This document shows positions 45,041 through 55,983 of a DNA stretch of 64,000 nucleotides, one piece after another. Position numbers and translations under genes: made by a program. The notes below the pieces were generated by a model that saw nothing but the letters and a program-made list of their open reading frames with translations, was not told where the DNA came from and did no database searches. Each line of letters begins with the position of its first letter. The stretch's first letter is position 1. Origin of the DNA: Flavobacterium petrolei (GTDB lineage: Bacteria; Bacteroidota; Bacteroidia; Flavobacteriales; Flavobacteriaceae). The stretch is from NCBI RefSeq assembly GCF_003314435.2, contig NZ_QNVY02000007.1, positions 1-64,000 on the forward strand, given 5' to 3'.

Positions 45041-45919
45041 ATGGAAATGAGTCAAATGAATGACAGCAAAATGCGCAAAGAAAGTAATTCTGGTATAGAC
45101 TTGTACATTGAGACAGCGCCTAACGTAAAATTATACGTGAAAGATTATGGTCAAGGAAAACCCGTAATTCTTATTCATGGTTGGCCATTATCGAATGAAA
45201 TGTGGGAATACCAAATTGATGCTTTAATACAGAATAACTGTAGAGTTATTACCTATGACCGTAGAGGTTTTGGGAAATCATCACAACCTTGGGATGGCTA
45301 TGATTACAATACTTTGGCTGACGATTTGAAAGCCATTATTGAACATTTAGATTTAGATGATGCAGCGCTCGTTGGATTTTCGATGGGTGGCGGAGAAGTA
45401 GTTCGTTATTTCAGTCGTCATGGTGGTAAAGGAATTTCAAAGGCGGTTCTTATTGCATCGGTAACCCCTTTTCAATTACAAACAGATTCAAATCCAAACG
45501 GAGTTCCACAAGAGAAATACGACGGAATGGCGGAACAAATTAAAGCCGACCGAATTGGTTTTCTGGATAATTTTGGAAAAACATTTTTCGGCGTGAGTTT
45601 CATCAGTAAGCCAATCAGTACTCCATTATTGGATTATTATAGAATGTTGTGTTCTTTTGCGTCACCTCGTGCAACTTTGGAATGTGCCGTATCATTTTCA
45701 ACAACCGATTTTCGCTCAGAAATGGCATCTGTAAATGTTCCTACCTTGATTATTCATGGGGATGAAGACAAAACTGTTCCCATTGAAATTACGTCTGAAA
45801 TTGCTGCGAAATTAATTCCGGATAATAAATTTATCGTCTATGAAGGAGCACCACACGGGTTATTTTACATTGAAAAAGATAAATTAAACAAAGATTTAGT
45901 TGAATTTTTAAATTCATAA
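45041..45919 (+). CDS. Alpha/beta hydrolase, non-haem haloperoxidase-like
   Basis: A 292-residue hydrolase. LIHGWPLSNEMWEYQ near residue 45, YDRRGFGKSSQPWDGYDY, the nucleophile elbow GFSMGGGE near 112-119, Asp in IIHGDEDKTVP near 245 and His in GAPHGLF near 274 give the full triad. The pattern FSMGGGEVVRYFSRHG is that of cofactor-free haloperoxidases/esterases. Halide oxidation in such enzymes is often a side reaction, so the true substrate is unknown. The first 20 residues are polar without a signal peptide. Confidence 0.88.
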   Translation: MEMSQMNDSKMRKESNSGIDLYIETAPNVKLYVKDYGQGKPVILIHGWPLSNEMWEYQIDALIQNNCRVITYDRRGFGKSSQPWDGYDYNTLADDLKAIIEHLDLDDAALVGFSMGGGEVVRYFSRHGGKGISKAVLIASVTPFQLQTDSNPNGVPQEKYDGMAEQIKADRIGFLDNFGKTFFGVSFISKPISTPLLDYYRMLCSFASPRATLECAVSFSTTDFRSEMASVNVPTLIIHGDEDKTVPIEITSEIAAKLIPDNKFIVYEGAPHGLFYIEKDKLNKDLVEFLNS

Positions 45920-45967
45920 GTAAGTAGCACATTTTATTTTAAAATGGCTACAGCTTTAATTTAATCC

Positions 45968-46004
45968 ACAAAAAAACCCAAAACTTACGTTTTGGGTTTT
46001 TTAA
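45968..46004. terminator. Bidirectional terminator
   Basis: AAAACCCAAAAC pairs perfectly with GTTTTGGGTTTT, A-run before and T-run after, between the hydrolase and convergent PPIase genes. Confidence 0.88.
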
Positions 46005-46031
46005 TTTTATAAGGACTTTGAATAGTTTAAA

Positions 46032-46964
46032 CTATTTAACTTCCATTAATTCTACATCAAAAATCAAAGTAGCGTTAGGTGGAATTGCTCCTCCTGCACC
46101 ACGAGATCCATATCCTAAATCCGATGGAATCACGAAACGTGCTTTGTCACCTACTCGCAACAACGCAATTCCTTCATCCCAACCTTCGATAACCTGACCT
46201 TGACCCAATCTGAATTCGATTGGTTTTTTTCTTGGATACGATGAATCAAAAACTTTACCGTTCTCTAATGAACCTTCATAATGAACAGACACTGTTTTTC
46301 CGCTTTCTGCTTTTTTACCTTCACCTCTTTGGATAAATTGGTAACGCAAACCACTTTCTGTTTTTTCAAAACCAGCTGCTAATTTTTCCATAGCTGCTTC
46401 CACTTCTGCTTTAAGAGCTGCATCACGTTTGTTACGAGATCCTTTAAAAGTGATGAAAGCTTCAATTGCATTCCAATTTTTAGCTTCTTCACCTTCTCTG
46501 ATGATTTCCAAAGACTCTAAAACATCTCCTTGCTCTACAGCATCTACCACATCCTGACCTTCGACAACATGGCCAAAAACAGTATGTTTGTTATCCAACC
46601 AATCCGTTGGAATATGCGTGATGTAAAATTGAGAACCGTTGGTTCCAGGTCCTGAGTTGGCCATTGCCAAAACGCCCGGACGATTGTGTTTCAAACTTGG
46701 GTGAAATTCATCATCAAATTTATATCCTGGATCTCCAGTTCCAGTTCCTTGCGGACAACCACCTTGAATCATAAAGTTAGGAATTACTCTGTGGAATTTT
46801 AACCCGTCATAAAATTTAACCCCTTGCGGTTTTACTTTGTTTTCCAAGTTTCCTTCAGCCAATCCTACGAAGTTCCCAACAGTTCCAGGAGTCAAATCGT
46901 GTGTTAGTTTTACTAAAATAGCACCTTTTGTGGTGTTGAATTTAGCATATATTCCGTTTTCCAT
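46032..46964 (-). CDS. Dual peptidyl-prolyl isomerase, cyclophilin-FKBP fusion
   Basis: A 310-residue protein joining two unrelated proline isomerases. Residues about 1-165 are a cyclophilin (FHRVIPNFMIQGGCPQGTG, GVLAMANSGPGTNGSQFYIT, HTVFGHVVEGQDVVD). Residues about 205-310 are an FKBP (SVHYEGSLENGKVFDSSY, IEGWDEGIALLRVGDKARFVIPSDLGYG, LIFDVELMEV). A helical linker joins them. There is no signal peptide, so it is cytosolic. Such chimeras are known from Flavobacterium and some protists. Both active sites look intact. It is a single gene with its own promoter box. Confidence 0.93.
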   Translation of the reverse strand: MENGIYAKFNTTKGAILVKLTHDLTPGTVGNFVGLAEGNLENKVKPQGVKFYDGLKFHRVIPNFMIQGGCPQGTGTGDPGYKFDDEFHPSLKHNRPGVLAMANSGPGTNGSQFYITHIPTDWLDNKHTVFGHVVEGQDVVDAVEQGDVLESLEIIREGEEAKNWNAIEAFITFKGSRNKRDAALKAEVEAAMEKLAAGFEKTESGLRYQFIQRGEGKKAESGKTVSVHYEGSLENGKVFDSSYPRKKPIEFRLGQGQVIEGWDEGIALLRVGDKARFVIPSDLGYGSRGAGGAIPPNATLIFDVELMEVK

Positions 46965-46987
46965 TTTTTTTAATTTTTGTTAAAGCG

Positions 46988-46995
46988 CAAATTTA
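46988..46995 (-). promoter_or_regulatory. -7 promoter box of the dual PPIase
   Basis: Minus strand TAAATTTG matches TAnnTTTG, 23 bases before the start. Confidence 0.6.
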
Positions 46996-47126
46996 CGAAT
47001 TAAATTAGACAATTTGAAAATTCTCATTAAATCGATTCACTTAATTGAAGACCATTTTTTAGTGATTGTGCTGAGCCATTTTGGCAAAAAAAGACTGTAA
47101 ATAATTCACTCTTCTATTTGTAGAAA

Positions 47127-47666
47127 CTAATCGTGTTTTACCCAAATGAGTTCGGAAGTATTGTAACCAAGATCTTTCGCCGTTTTTAAATACGCTTCTT
47201 TTACCTCTTGTGGCATTGTTTTATCCCGCGAAAGCAACCACAAATACTTCAGACTTTTCCCTGCAACCAAAGCATATTTATAGTCTGAATCAAGTCCAAT
47301 AATGTTGTATCCCGAATAAAATGGTCCAAAAAAAGAAACTTTTAATTTTCCTTCCTTTGAATCACCTGCAAACTTCACTTTACCTGTTGATGCTACATAA
47401 TTGTTCTTTATGTAATTATACCCTCTATTTACCACCTTTATGGTTCCATTCTCGTTTAATGAATATTCTGCTGTTGTATTGTTCAAATTTTTTTCAAAAA
47501 TAAAATCTAGCCGTGCAATTTCGTACCAGTTGCCTAAGTATTTATCTTTTTCAAAATCTTGAATTACCATAGCGCCCTTAGGTATAGAGCTGCAGGAATT
47601 CATAATCAACAGACTTGCAGAGAGCAGTGATATACTTCCTAAAACTCGAATTTTATTTTTCATCAT
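47127..47666 (-). CDS. Lipocalin-family lipoprotein (Blc-like)
   Basis: A 179-residue outer-membrane-type lipoprotein. The signal ends with Cys24 (MNSC). The lipocalin motif is GNWYEIARLDF near residue 45; WLLSRDKTMPQEVKEAYLKTAKDLGY near the C terminus is the conserved final strand and helix of bacterial Blc. Blc proteins bind lysophospholipids or fatty acids in the envelope. Either of the first two Met codons may start it. Confidence 0.9.
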   Translation of the reverse strand: MMKNKIRVLGSISLLSASLLIMNSCSSIPKGAMVIQDFEKDKYLGNWYEIARLDFIFEKNLNNTTAEYSLNENGTIKVVNRGYNYIKNNYVASTGKVKFAGDSKEGKLKVSFFGPFYSGYNIIGLDSDYKYALVAGKSLKYLWLLSRDKTMPQEVKEAYLKTAKDLGYNTSELIWVKHD

Positions 47667-47836
47667 CTTTCATTGAATATCAAAATTCAGAAATAAAAAG
47701 TTGTAAATCAATACAATTTAGAATACTTTAGGATTTGCTAAAACAAAACAAACCTCTACATCAGTCATAGCAGTTTTGTTAGTGGTGCTATCTCGCAAAG
47801 TCTTTATAATAAGTAAAAAGTTTTAATTCAACTAAA

Positions 47837-47920
47837 CCCTAGCCCAGATTGAAACAACATCCTTTTCTTGATTTCTTTAAGCAAGAAAAGATAGCGTGTA
47901 AAGCTGGAAATAGCTCCTGA
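47837..47920 (-). repeat. Dispersed palindromic repeat (copy B)
   Basis: On the minus strand: GGAGCTATTTCCAGCT, then GCTATCTTTTCTTG, a loop, CAAGAAAAGGATG and CTGGGCTAGGG. The central stem CTTTTCTTG/CAAGAAAAG is perfect. The outer parts match copy C at 55108-55251 (GGAGCTA..TCCAGCT and GGGCTAG), while the stem sequence differs. The rest of the 47667-47955 gap shows nothing else. Confidence 0.55.
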
Positions 47921-47955
47921 AGAAAAGTTTAATCGTTGAATTGGGTATTTGGTTA

Positions 47956-47985
47956 TTTGAAAACCTCAGCATCTTTGTACCTTTG
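47956..47985 (+). promoter_or_regulatory. Promoter of trmD
   Basis: TTTG at 47956-47959 and TACCTTTG at 47978-47985, 18 bases apart, match the Bacteroidota consensus TTTG/TAnnTTTG. The ATG follows 38 bases later. Confidence 0.65.
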
Positions 47986-48023
47986 CTCCCGAATCCTCGG
48001 GATTGAAACTTATAAAAGAAATT

Positions 48024-48701
48024 ATGCGCATTGATATTGTTACTGTTCTCCCAGAATTATTGCGAAGTCCGTTTGAGGCTTCGATTATGAAACGTGCTAT
48101 TGACAAAGGATTGGTGGAAGTTCATTTTCATAATCTGCGGGACTATACGACCAACAGACAGAAAAGTGTGGATGATTATCCTTATGGCGGTGGTGCTGGT
48201 ATGGTAATGACGGTACAACCTATTGATGCCTGCATTACGCATTTGAAAAGCGAAAGAACCTACGACGAAATCATTTATATGTCGCCAGACGGGGAAACCC
48301 TGAATCAGAAAATGGCGAATACGATGTCAATGTATGAGAATATTATTATCCTTTGCGGACATTATAAAGGTGTGGATCAACGCGTACGCGACCATTTTAT
48401 CACGAAAGAAATCTCTATTGGTGATTATGTTTTGTCTGGTGGTGAGTTAGGAGCTTTGGTATTATCGGATGCCTTGATCCGACTGATTCCTGGCGTTTTG
48501 AGTGACGAAACCTCAGCACTGACGGATAGTTTTCAGGATGGATTATTGTCGGGACCTATTTACACTCGCCCTGCGGATTACAACGGATGGAAAGTTCCGG
48601 AGGTTTTGACCAGCGGGAATTTTGCCAAAATTGATAAATGGCGTGAGGATATGGCCTACGAACACACAAAGAATAGAAGACCGGATTTGCTTGAAGATTA
48701 A
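48024..48701 (+). CDS. trmD: tRNA (guanine-N1)-methyltransferase TrmD
   Basis: A 225-residue SPOUT methyltransferase making m1G37 in tRNA. Its deep trefoil-knot motifs are visible: [11 protein letters not shown] near residue 53, [12 protein letters not shown] near 112, and [16 protein letters not shown] near 133. The C-terminal domain ([22 protein letters not shown]) is typical. The ATG at 48024 (MRIDIVT) matches the family; an in-frame TTG at 48003 would add seven residues. It precedes rplS as in many bacteria, with a large palindrome between them. Confidence 0.96.
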   Translation: MRIDIVTVLPELLRSPFEASIMKRAIDKGLVEVHFHNLRDYTTNRQKSVDDYPYGGGAGMVMTVQPIDACITHLKSERTYDEIIYMSPDGETLNQKMANTMSMYENIIILCGHYKGVDQRVRDHFITKEISIGDYVLSGGELGALVLSDALIRLIPGVLSDETSALTDSFQDGLLSGPIYTRPADYNGWKVPEVLTSGNFAKIDKWREDMAYEHTKNRRPDLLED

Positions 48702-48797
48702 AAGTTTGTTTAAAGTTTAAAGTTTTTCTTGTTTAAAGTTGGTATTCAAGAACTTCTAAACTTTAAACAAGAAAAACTTTAAACTTTAAACTTTTTT
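48702..48797 (+). repeat. Heptamer-periodic hairpin element 3 (33-bp perfect arms)
   Basis: Directly after the trmD stop the bases divide into AAGTTTG, TTTAAAG, TTTAAAG, a 9-mer, TTTAAAG. Positions 48708-48740 are perfectly complementary to 48759-48791 (33 bp, 18-base loop), and a short T-run follows. Same design and same placement after a stop codon as the elements at 12284 and 36127. Confidence 0.75.
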
Positions 48798-48800
48798 ATC

Positions 48801-48808
48801 TACTTTTG
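48801..48808 (+). promoter_or_regulatory. -7 promoter box of rplS
   Basis: TACTTTTG matches TAnnTTTG, immediately after the palindrome and 72 bases before rplS. It suggests rplS can be transcribed apart from trmD. Confidence 0.55.
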
Positions 48809-48880
48809 CGCCCACATTAGTTTAACCTCTGGCGAGATCCGTGAATGTTGATTTAATGCAACCCATAATTAAAAAATATC

Positions 48881-49231
48881 ATGGCAGATTTAATGAAATT
48901 CGTTCAAGACGAATTCGTAACAAGAAAAGAATTCCCAGTTTTTGCAGCTGGAGATACTATCACCGTTTACTACGAAATTAGAGAGGGTGAAAAAACTAGA
49001 ACACAGTTTTTTAAAGGAGTTGTTATTCAAAGAAGAGGTTCTGCTAATACAGAAACTTTCACAATTCGTAAAATGTCAGGTGCTATTGGAGTAGAGCGTA
49101 TCTTCCCAGTAAACTTACCAGCTTTACAAAAAATTGAAATCAACAAAAAAGGTGCAGTTCGTAGAGCTAGAATTTTCTACTTCAGAGAACTTACTGGTAA
49201 AAAAGCTAAGATTAAAGACAAAAGAAGATAG
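48881..49231 (+). CDS. rplS: 50S ribosomal protein L19
   Basis: A 116-residue ribosomal protein: FAAGDTITVYYEIREGEKTRTQFFKG and VIQRRGSANTETFTIRKMSGAIGVERIFPVNLP are unmistakable L19 sequence, and the C terminus RRARIFYFRELTGKKAKIKDKRR is complete. L19 sits at the 30S-50S interface. It lies downstream of trmD across the heptamer palindrome and has its own promoter box and terminator. Confidence 0.97.
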   Translation: MADLMKFVQDEFVTRKEFPVFAAGDTITVYYEIREGEKTRTQFFKGVVIQRRGSANTETFTIRKMSGAIGVERIFPVNLPALQKIEINKKGAVRRARIFYFRELTGKKAKIKDKRR

Positions 49232-49249
49232 TCAAATATCTCTTTACTA

Positions 49250-49282
49250 TAAAAGTCCCAACAGTGTTGGGACTTTTTTTTG
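49250..49282 (+). terminator. Rho-independent terminator of rplS
   Basis: AAAAGTCCCAAC pairs with GTTGGGACTTTT around a short loop and is followed by a T-run. Confidence 0.9.
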
Positions 49283-49418
49283 TTTACTATTTTCCTTATA
49301 AATTAATAATTTAGGATTATTGAACCCCTAAAACTAACAATATAAGAATAACAAGTTAGTAATCTTAAAATTCGTATTTTTCTGTGCAAAATCCACCTTC
49401 TATTACATCTGATTTTCA

Positions 49419-49426
49419 TATATTTG
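49419..49426 (+). promoter_or_regulatory. -7 promoter box of icd
   Basis: TATATTTG matches TAnnTTTG, 70 bases before the ATG. Confidence 0.5.
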
Positions 49427-49475
49427 TCCGCCTTATTTTAAGTGAAATACCTTATGTAAGCTACATTTAACTTGA

Positions 49476-51719
<2,244 letters not shown>

Positions 51720-51738
51720 TCAAGTTATTAACTATATT

Positions 51739-51772
51739 TAAAAGACAACCCGAAACGGTTGTCTTTTTTTTA
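51739..51772 (+). terminator. Rho-independent terminator of icd
   Basis: AAAAGACAACC pairs with GGTTGTCTTTT around a six-base loop and is followed by a T-run. Confidence 0.9.
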
Positions 51773-51860
51773 TATTAGCAATACCTTAACACTTGTTATA
51801 TGACAATTGCTATTCAATTTATTGTACTTTGCGTTTTTTCATTTCGATAAAATTTAAACA

Positions 51861-54242
51861 ATGACTCCAAAGAAAATTATTACCTTTTTAGTTGTATTAC
51901 TGTCCGCGCTCTCCTCTTTCGGGCAAGAGAAATTTACACTAAGCGGAACTATTATTGACGCCAACAGCAATGAAACTTTAATAGGTGTCAACGTCGTGAT
52001 TCCAGAGTTAAAAACTGGCGTAACCACCAATGAATACGGATTTTACTCCATTACGATACCAAAAGGAAATTATACGGTTCAAATAAGTTATTTGGGTTAT
52101 CTAACCATTTCCGAATCGATATCTCTAAACCAAAATATAAAAAACAATTTTAATTTATTCAGTAATGAAACCGCTTTACAAGAAGTCATCATTACTGATA
52201 ATAAAACAAAAATAGACATCAAAAAACCAGAAATGAGCGTAAATAAACTCTCCATTTCAGCTATCAAAAAAATGCCAGTTGTGCTGGGTGAAGTGGATGT
52301 TTTAAAATCTATTTTGTTACTTCCCGGAGTTACAAATGCTGGCGAAGGCGCCTCCGGTTTCAATGTTCGTGGTGGCGGAGCGGATCAGAATTTAATTTTA
52401 TTGGACGAAGCGACTATTTTTAATTCCTCGCATGTTTTTGGATTTTTCTCTGTTTTTAATCCGGATGCAATCAAAGATTTAAAATTATACAAAGGCGGAA
52501 TTCCGGCTCGCTACGGCGGAAGAGCGTCTTCTGTTTTAGATATTTATCAAAAGGACGGTAATAGCAAAAGTTTTCATGTTAATGGCGGAATCGGATTGAT
52601 TTCCAGCCGCATTTTGGCCGAAGGACCATTGGTAAAAGACAAAGGATCGTTCCTTATTGGCGGTAGAAGTTCCTACGCGCATTTATTCCTAAAACTTTCC
52701 GAAGAACAAAAAAACAACTCTGCTTATTTTTATGATTTGAATACCAAGTTGAGTTATAAATTGGATACTAACAACAGTCTTTATTTATCGGGTTATTTTG
52801 GTCGTGATGTTTTCAGTCTGAATAAAAGTTTTACCAATATTTATGGAAATGCGACTTTAAACTTGCGTTGGAATCACCTGTTTTCTGAAAAGTTGTTTTC
52901 GAATTTATCACTTATTTACAGTGATTATTATTACGGTTTGGACCTAGATTTTGTGGGTTTCAAATGGGATTCCGGCATTAGAAACTACAATATTAAATAC
53001 GATTTCAAGAATTATATTTCGGATAAATTCAAATTAAATTACGGGATAAACGGAATTTACTACGAGTTTAATCCGGGAACCATCAAACCATCTGATGAGA
53101 ACTCCGGTATCAATTTTGCTCAATTGGATAAAAAATATGCTTTTGAACCTGCAGTTTACATTAACGCTGATCACGAAATCTCCGATAGAATAGCGCTTTC
53201 TTATGGACTTCGTTACAGTATGTTTTACCGTTTAGGACAATCTACCGTGAATATTTATGCCGACAATAATCCTGTCACGTTCAATTCCACTTTACAGATT
53301 TATGAAAAAGCAACTCCAATAGGCACTAAATTTTACGACAGAAATAAAGTCATGAAAAGCTATAATTATTTGGAACCGCGTTTTTCTTTGGCCTACCAAA
53401 TCAATGACGAGCAGTCTATAAAAGCGAGTTATAACAGAATGGTGCAGTATTTACAACTGATTTCAAATACCTCATCGCCTACTCCGCTTGATATCTGGAC
53501 GCCAAGTGATAGTTTTATAAAACCACAAATTGCGGATCAGGTTGCTTTGGGTTACTTTAAAAACTTCAACGATGACATGTATTCTCTTGAAGTAGAAACC
53601 TATTACAAAGAAGTACAAAACCGATTGGATTATATTGACGGCGCTGATTTGATTGCCAATAAAGCCATCGAGCAAATAATCCTGAACGGCCAATTACGAT
53701 CGTACGGTTTAGAAATCATGTTCCGAAAAAACGAAGGAAAATTTAATGGCTGGATTTCCTATACATTATCAAAATCCGAGCAACAAACTCCAGGAAGAAC
53801 TTCAGTAGAAACTGGAATCAACAATGGTCAATGGTATAATTCAGTATACGACAAATTGCATAATGTTGCTGTAACCACATCGTATAATTTGAATGAGAAA
53901 TGGTCTTTTGGAGCTAATTTTGCCCTGCAAACCGGACAGCCAGTAACGTATCCTGTTGGGCAATATGACTACTTAGGAATCAATGTTCCCAGTTACGGAT
54001 TGAGAAATGAAAATCGTCTTCCGTCTTACCATCACTTAGATATTGCCGCTACTTTGACTCCAACAAAAAACAAAAATAGGGAATGGAAAGGCGAATGGGT
54101 TTTTAGTATCTATAATTTATACAATCGGAAAAATGCGGCTTCCATCAATTTCAGACAAAATACAGATACCGGAAGCAATGAAGCTGTAAAAACTTCGATT
54201 TTTGGTGTAGTTCCAGCAGTGAGTTATAACTTTAAGTTTTAA
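51861..54242 (+). CDS. TonB-dependent receptor with carboxypeptidase-like N domain
   Basis: A 793-residue outer-membrane receptor. After a Sec signal ending SFGQ (about residue 21) comes a carboxypeptidase-D-like beta domain (SGTIIDANSNETLIGVNVVIP, about 28-105), then a plug (KMPVVLGEVDVLKSILLLPGV, GFNVRGGGADQNLILLDEATIF, about 135-190) and the beta-barrel to the final YNFKF with terminal Phe. It is a TonB-powered importer. It forms a unit with the DUF4249 lipoprotein 40 bases downstream, a frequent pair whose ligand is unknown. Confidence 0.92.
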   Translation: MTPKKIITFLVVLLSALSSFGQEKFTLSGTIIDANSNETLIGVNVVIPELKTGVTTNEYGFYSITIPKGNYTVQISYLGYLTISESISLNQNIKNNFNLFSNETALQEVIITDNKTKIDIKKPEMSVNKLSISAIKKMPVVLGEVDVLKSILLLPGVTNAGEGASGFNVRGGGADQNLILLDEATIFNSSHVFGFFSVFNPDAIKDLKLYKGGIPARYGGRASSVLDIYQKDGNSKSFHVNGGIGLISSRILAEGPLVKDKGSFLIGGRSSYAHLFLKLSEEQKNNSAYFYDLNTKLSYKLDTNNSLYLSGYFGRDVFSLNKSFTNIYGNATLNLRWNHLFSEKLFSNLSLIYSDYYYGLDLDFVGFKWDSGIRNYNIKYDFKNYISDKFKLNYGINGIYYEFNPGTIKPSDENSGINFAQLDKKYAFEPAVYINADHEISDRIALSYGLRYSMFYRLGQSTVNIYADNNPVTFNSTLQIYEKATPIGTKFYDRNKVMKSYNYLEPRFSLAYQINDEQSIKASYNRMVQYLQLISNTSSPTPLDIWTPSDSFIKPQIADQVALGYFKNFNDDMYSLEVETYYKEVQNRLDYIDGADLIANKAIEQIILNGQLRSYGLEIMFRKNEGKFNGWISYTLSKSEQQTPGRTSVETGINNGQWYNSVYDKLHNVAVTTSYNLNEKWSFGANFALQTGQPVTYPVGQYDYLGINVPSYGLRNENRLPSYHHLDIAATLTPTKNKNREWKGEWVFSIYNLYNRKNAASINFRQNTDTGSNEAVKTSIFGVVPAVSYNFKF

Positions 54243-54282
54243 AGGCAGCATCGATTAATAGCACAAAATAAAAAATAAAATC

Positions 54283-55104
54283 ATGAAAAAAATAACACTA
54301 TATCTGGTACTTTTAATCGCTATTTTTTCGGCGAGTTGTGAAGATGTTATCGAAGTAGATTTAGATAATGCAGCACCAAAACTGGTTATTGAAGCAGCTA
54401 TCAATTGGAAAAAAGGAACGACCGGAAATCAACAGAGAATAAAACTAACCACTACAACCGGTTTTTACAACACAGAAATTCCAAAAGTTTCCGGAGCCAC
54501 AGTTTCCATAAAAAATAGCGCTAATGTAGTTTTTAATTTTTCCGAAATTGCGAGTACTGGCGAATATACATGTACTACTTTTATACCGGTAATCAACGAA
54601 ACCTATACACTGACAGTCATCAGCAATGGCAATACCTACACCGCTACCGAAACATTGAAACCCGTTACGCCAATCACAAAAATTGCTCAAAACAATCAAG
54701 GTGGTTTCACTGGAACCGACATTGAAATTAAGACATTCTATCAAGATCCGGCGGGAGAAACCAATTATTATCTTTACAAATATGTATATTCAAACCAGGT
54801 AAAATCAAACTTTTATGTAGACCAGGATGAGTTTTTCAACGGAAATGAATTCTTCAGCATCTCTCAAAATGACGAATTAAAAAAAGACGATAAAATTGAA
54901 GTAACGCACTACGGAATTTCAAAAGCATACTACAATTACATGAGTGTTTTGGTAAGTATTGCAGGAAATAGTGGTGGCGGACCATTTCAATCACCGCCAG
55001 CAACCGTAAGAGGAAATATCATCAATACCACTGATTCAGCAAATTATCCATTAGGCTATTTCTCCCTAAGCGAAGTCGATGTTAGAAATTACATTATTGA
55101 ATAA
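54283..55104 (+). CDS. DUF4249 lipoprotein
   Basis: A 273-residue lipoprotein with lipobox Cys19 (FSASC), followed by EDVIEVDLDNAAPKLVIEA, the typical start of DUF4249 proteins. The rest is beta-rich with an Ig-like segment (ATVSIKNSANVVFNFSE, YTLTVISNGNTYTA). It is paired with the TonB receptor before it, by analogy to SusD with SusC, and probably sits on the cell surface. The C-terminal VDVRNYIIE matches the family's final strand. A dispersed repeat follows directly. Confidence 0.88.
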   Translation: MKKITLYLVLLIAIFSASCEDVIEVDLDNAAPKLVIEAAINWKKGTTGNQQRIKLTTTTGFYNTEIPKVSGATVSIKNSANVVFNFSEIASTGEYTCTTFIPVINETYTLTVISNGNTYTATETLKPVTPITKIAQNNQGGFTGTDIEIKTFYQDPAGETNYYLYKYVYSNQVKSNFYVDQDEFFNGNEFFSISQNDELKKDDKIEVTHYGISKAYYNYMSVLVSIAGNSGGGPFQSPPATVRGNIINTTDSANYPLGYFSLSEVDVRNYIIE

Positions 55105-55107
55105 TTT

Positions 55108-55251
55108 GGAGCTAATCCAGCTGTTCATTACAACTAAAACAGGTTCTAAACAGTTTTCCAGTCCGTATAAGGAGCTTCCTTTGGTCGCTGTTCTACTGCC
55201 GCAAAACTAAAGTTTACAACCTGTTTTGGTTTTCATTGCCATCCGGGCTAG
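55108..55251 (+). repeat. Dispersed palindromic repeat (copy C)
   Basis: GGAGCTAATCCAGCTGTTC at the left and CATCCGGGCTAG at the right flank a long hairpin: AAAACAGGTT with AACCTGTTTT, then TAAAC with GTTTA and AGTTTT with AAAACT. The flanks match copy B at 47837-47920, the stem does not. It begins three bases after the DUF4249 stop. No T-run is present. Confidence 0.6.
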
Positions 55252-55317
55252 TACGTGAGAGATAAAACAAGAACTTTTATTTACTTTTACGTCACAATTT
55301 ATAATTAATACTTCATT

Positions 55318-55980
55318 ATGTCTTCACACCATATCGTCCGCGACGACCAAGAACCTGCTTTAATCATTGCCAATGGCGCTTCCTGCAATCCAGAACTATT
55401 GGGTCAATTATTGGAATGGTCGCCGCTTGTTGTCGTATTAGATTCGGCTATGGTGCGTGTTATGGAATTAGACATCAAAGTCGACGTCCTTTTAGGAGAT
55501 TTCGATAGAGGATTTGATCCTGAAATTTATAAAACGTCACAATATCCCATAGAAATCATTCATACGCCGGATCAAAACAAAACCGATTTAGAGAAGGCTT
55601 TTGACTATTTAATCGAAAGAAAAATTCCTGCCGTAAACGTCGTTTGGGCAACCGGACGTAGAGCCGATCATACGATTACCAATCTGACCAACATCACACG
55701 ATACAGAGATCTATTGAAGATTGTTATTCTGGACGATCACTCGAAAGTGTTTTTATTGCCTAAGAAATTCGAAAAATGGTACACGGCGAACACTCCTATT
55801 TCATTAATTCCAATCGGTCACGTGACTGGAATTCATTCCGATAATTTATTTTATCCGTTGAAAGATGACAGTTTAACCATTGGTTACAGAACCGGAAGCA
55901 GCAATCACGTCATCAAAGACGGAATCGTAACAATAGAACATGAAGAAGGTGATTTATTGATGATGGAATGTTTGGATTAA
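55318..55980 (+). CDS. thiN: Thiamine diphosphokinase
   Basis: A 220-residue enzyme that makes thiamine diphosphate from thiamine and ATP. Motifs are ANGASCNPELL near residue 18, DVLLGDFDRG near 57-66 and DQNKTDLEKAFDYL near 84-97, then ATGRRADHTITNLTNI near 112, in the order known for the family. The C-terminal beta domain (GHVTGIHSDNLFYPL) is the substrate-binding part. It converges with the alpha/beta hydrolase gene, with only three bases between the stops. Confidence 0.92.
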   Translation: MSSHHIVRDDQEPALIIANGASCNPELLGQLLEWSPLVVVLDSAMVRVMELDIKVDVLLGDFDRGFDPEIYKTSQYPIEIIHTPDQNKTDLEKAFDYLIERKIPAVNVVWATGRRADHTITNLTNITRYRDLLKIVILDDHSKVFLLPKKFEKWYTANTPISLIPIGHVTGIHSDNLFYPLKDDSLTIGYRTGSSNHVIKDGIVTIEHEEGDLLMMECLD

Positions 55981-55983
55981 AAT

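Noticed and set aside
48702..48797. CRISPR array
   Set aside because: The repeats are 7-mers forming one palindrome, with no spacers and no cas genes in the window.
55136..55227. Hairpin considered as terminator for the DUF4249 gene
   Set aside because: The stem is long but the loop is about 50 bases and no T-run follows; flanks match another repeat copy, so it was called a repeat.
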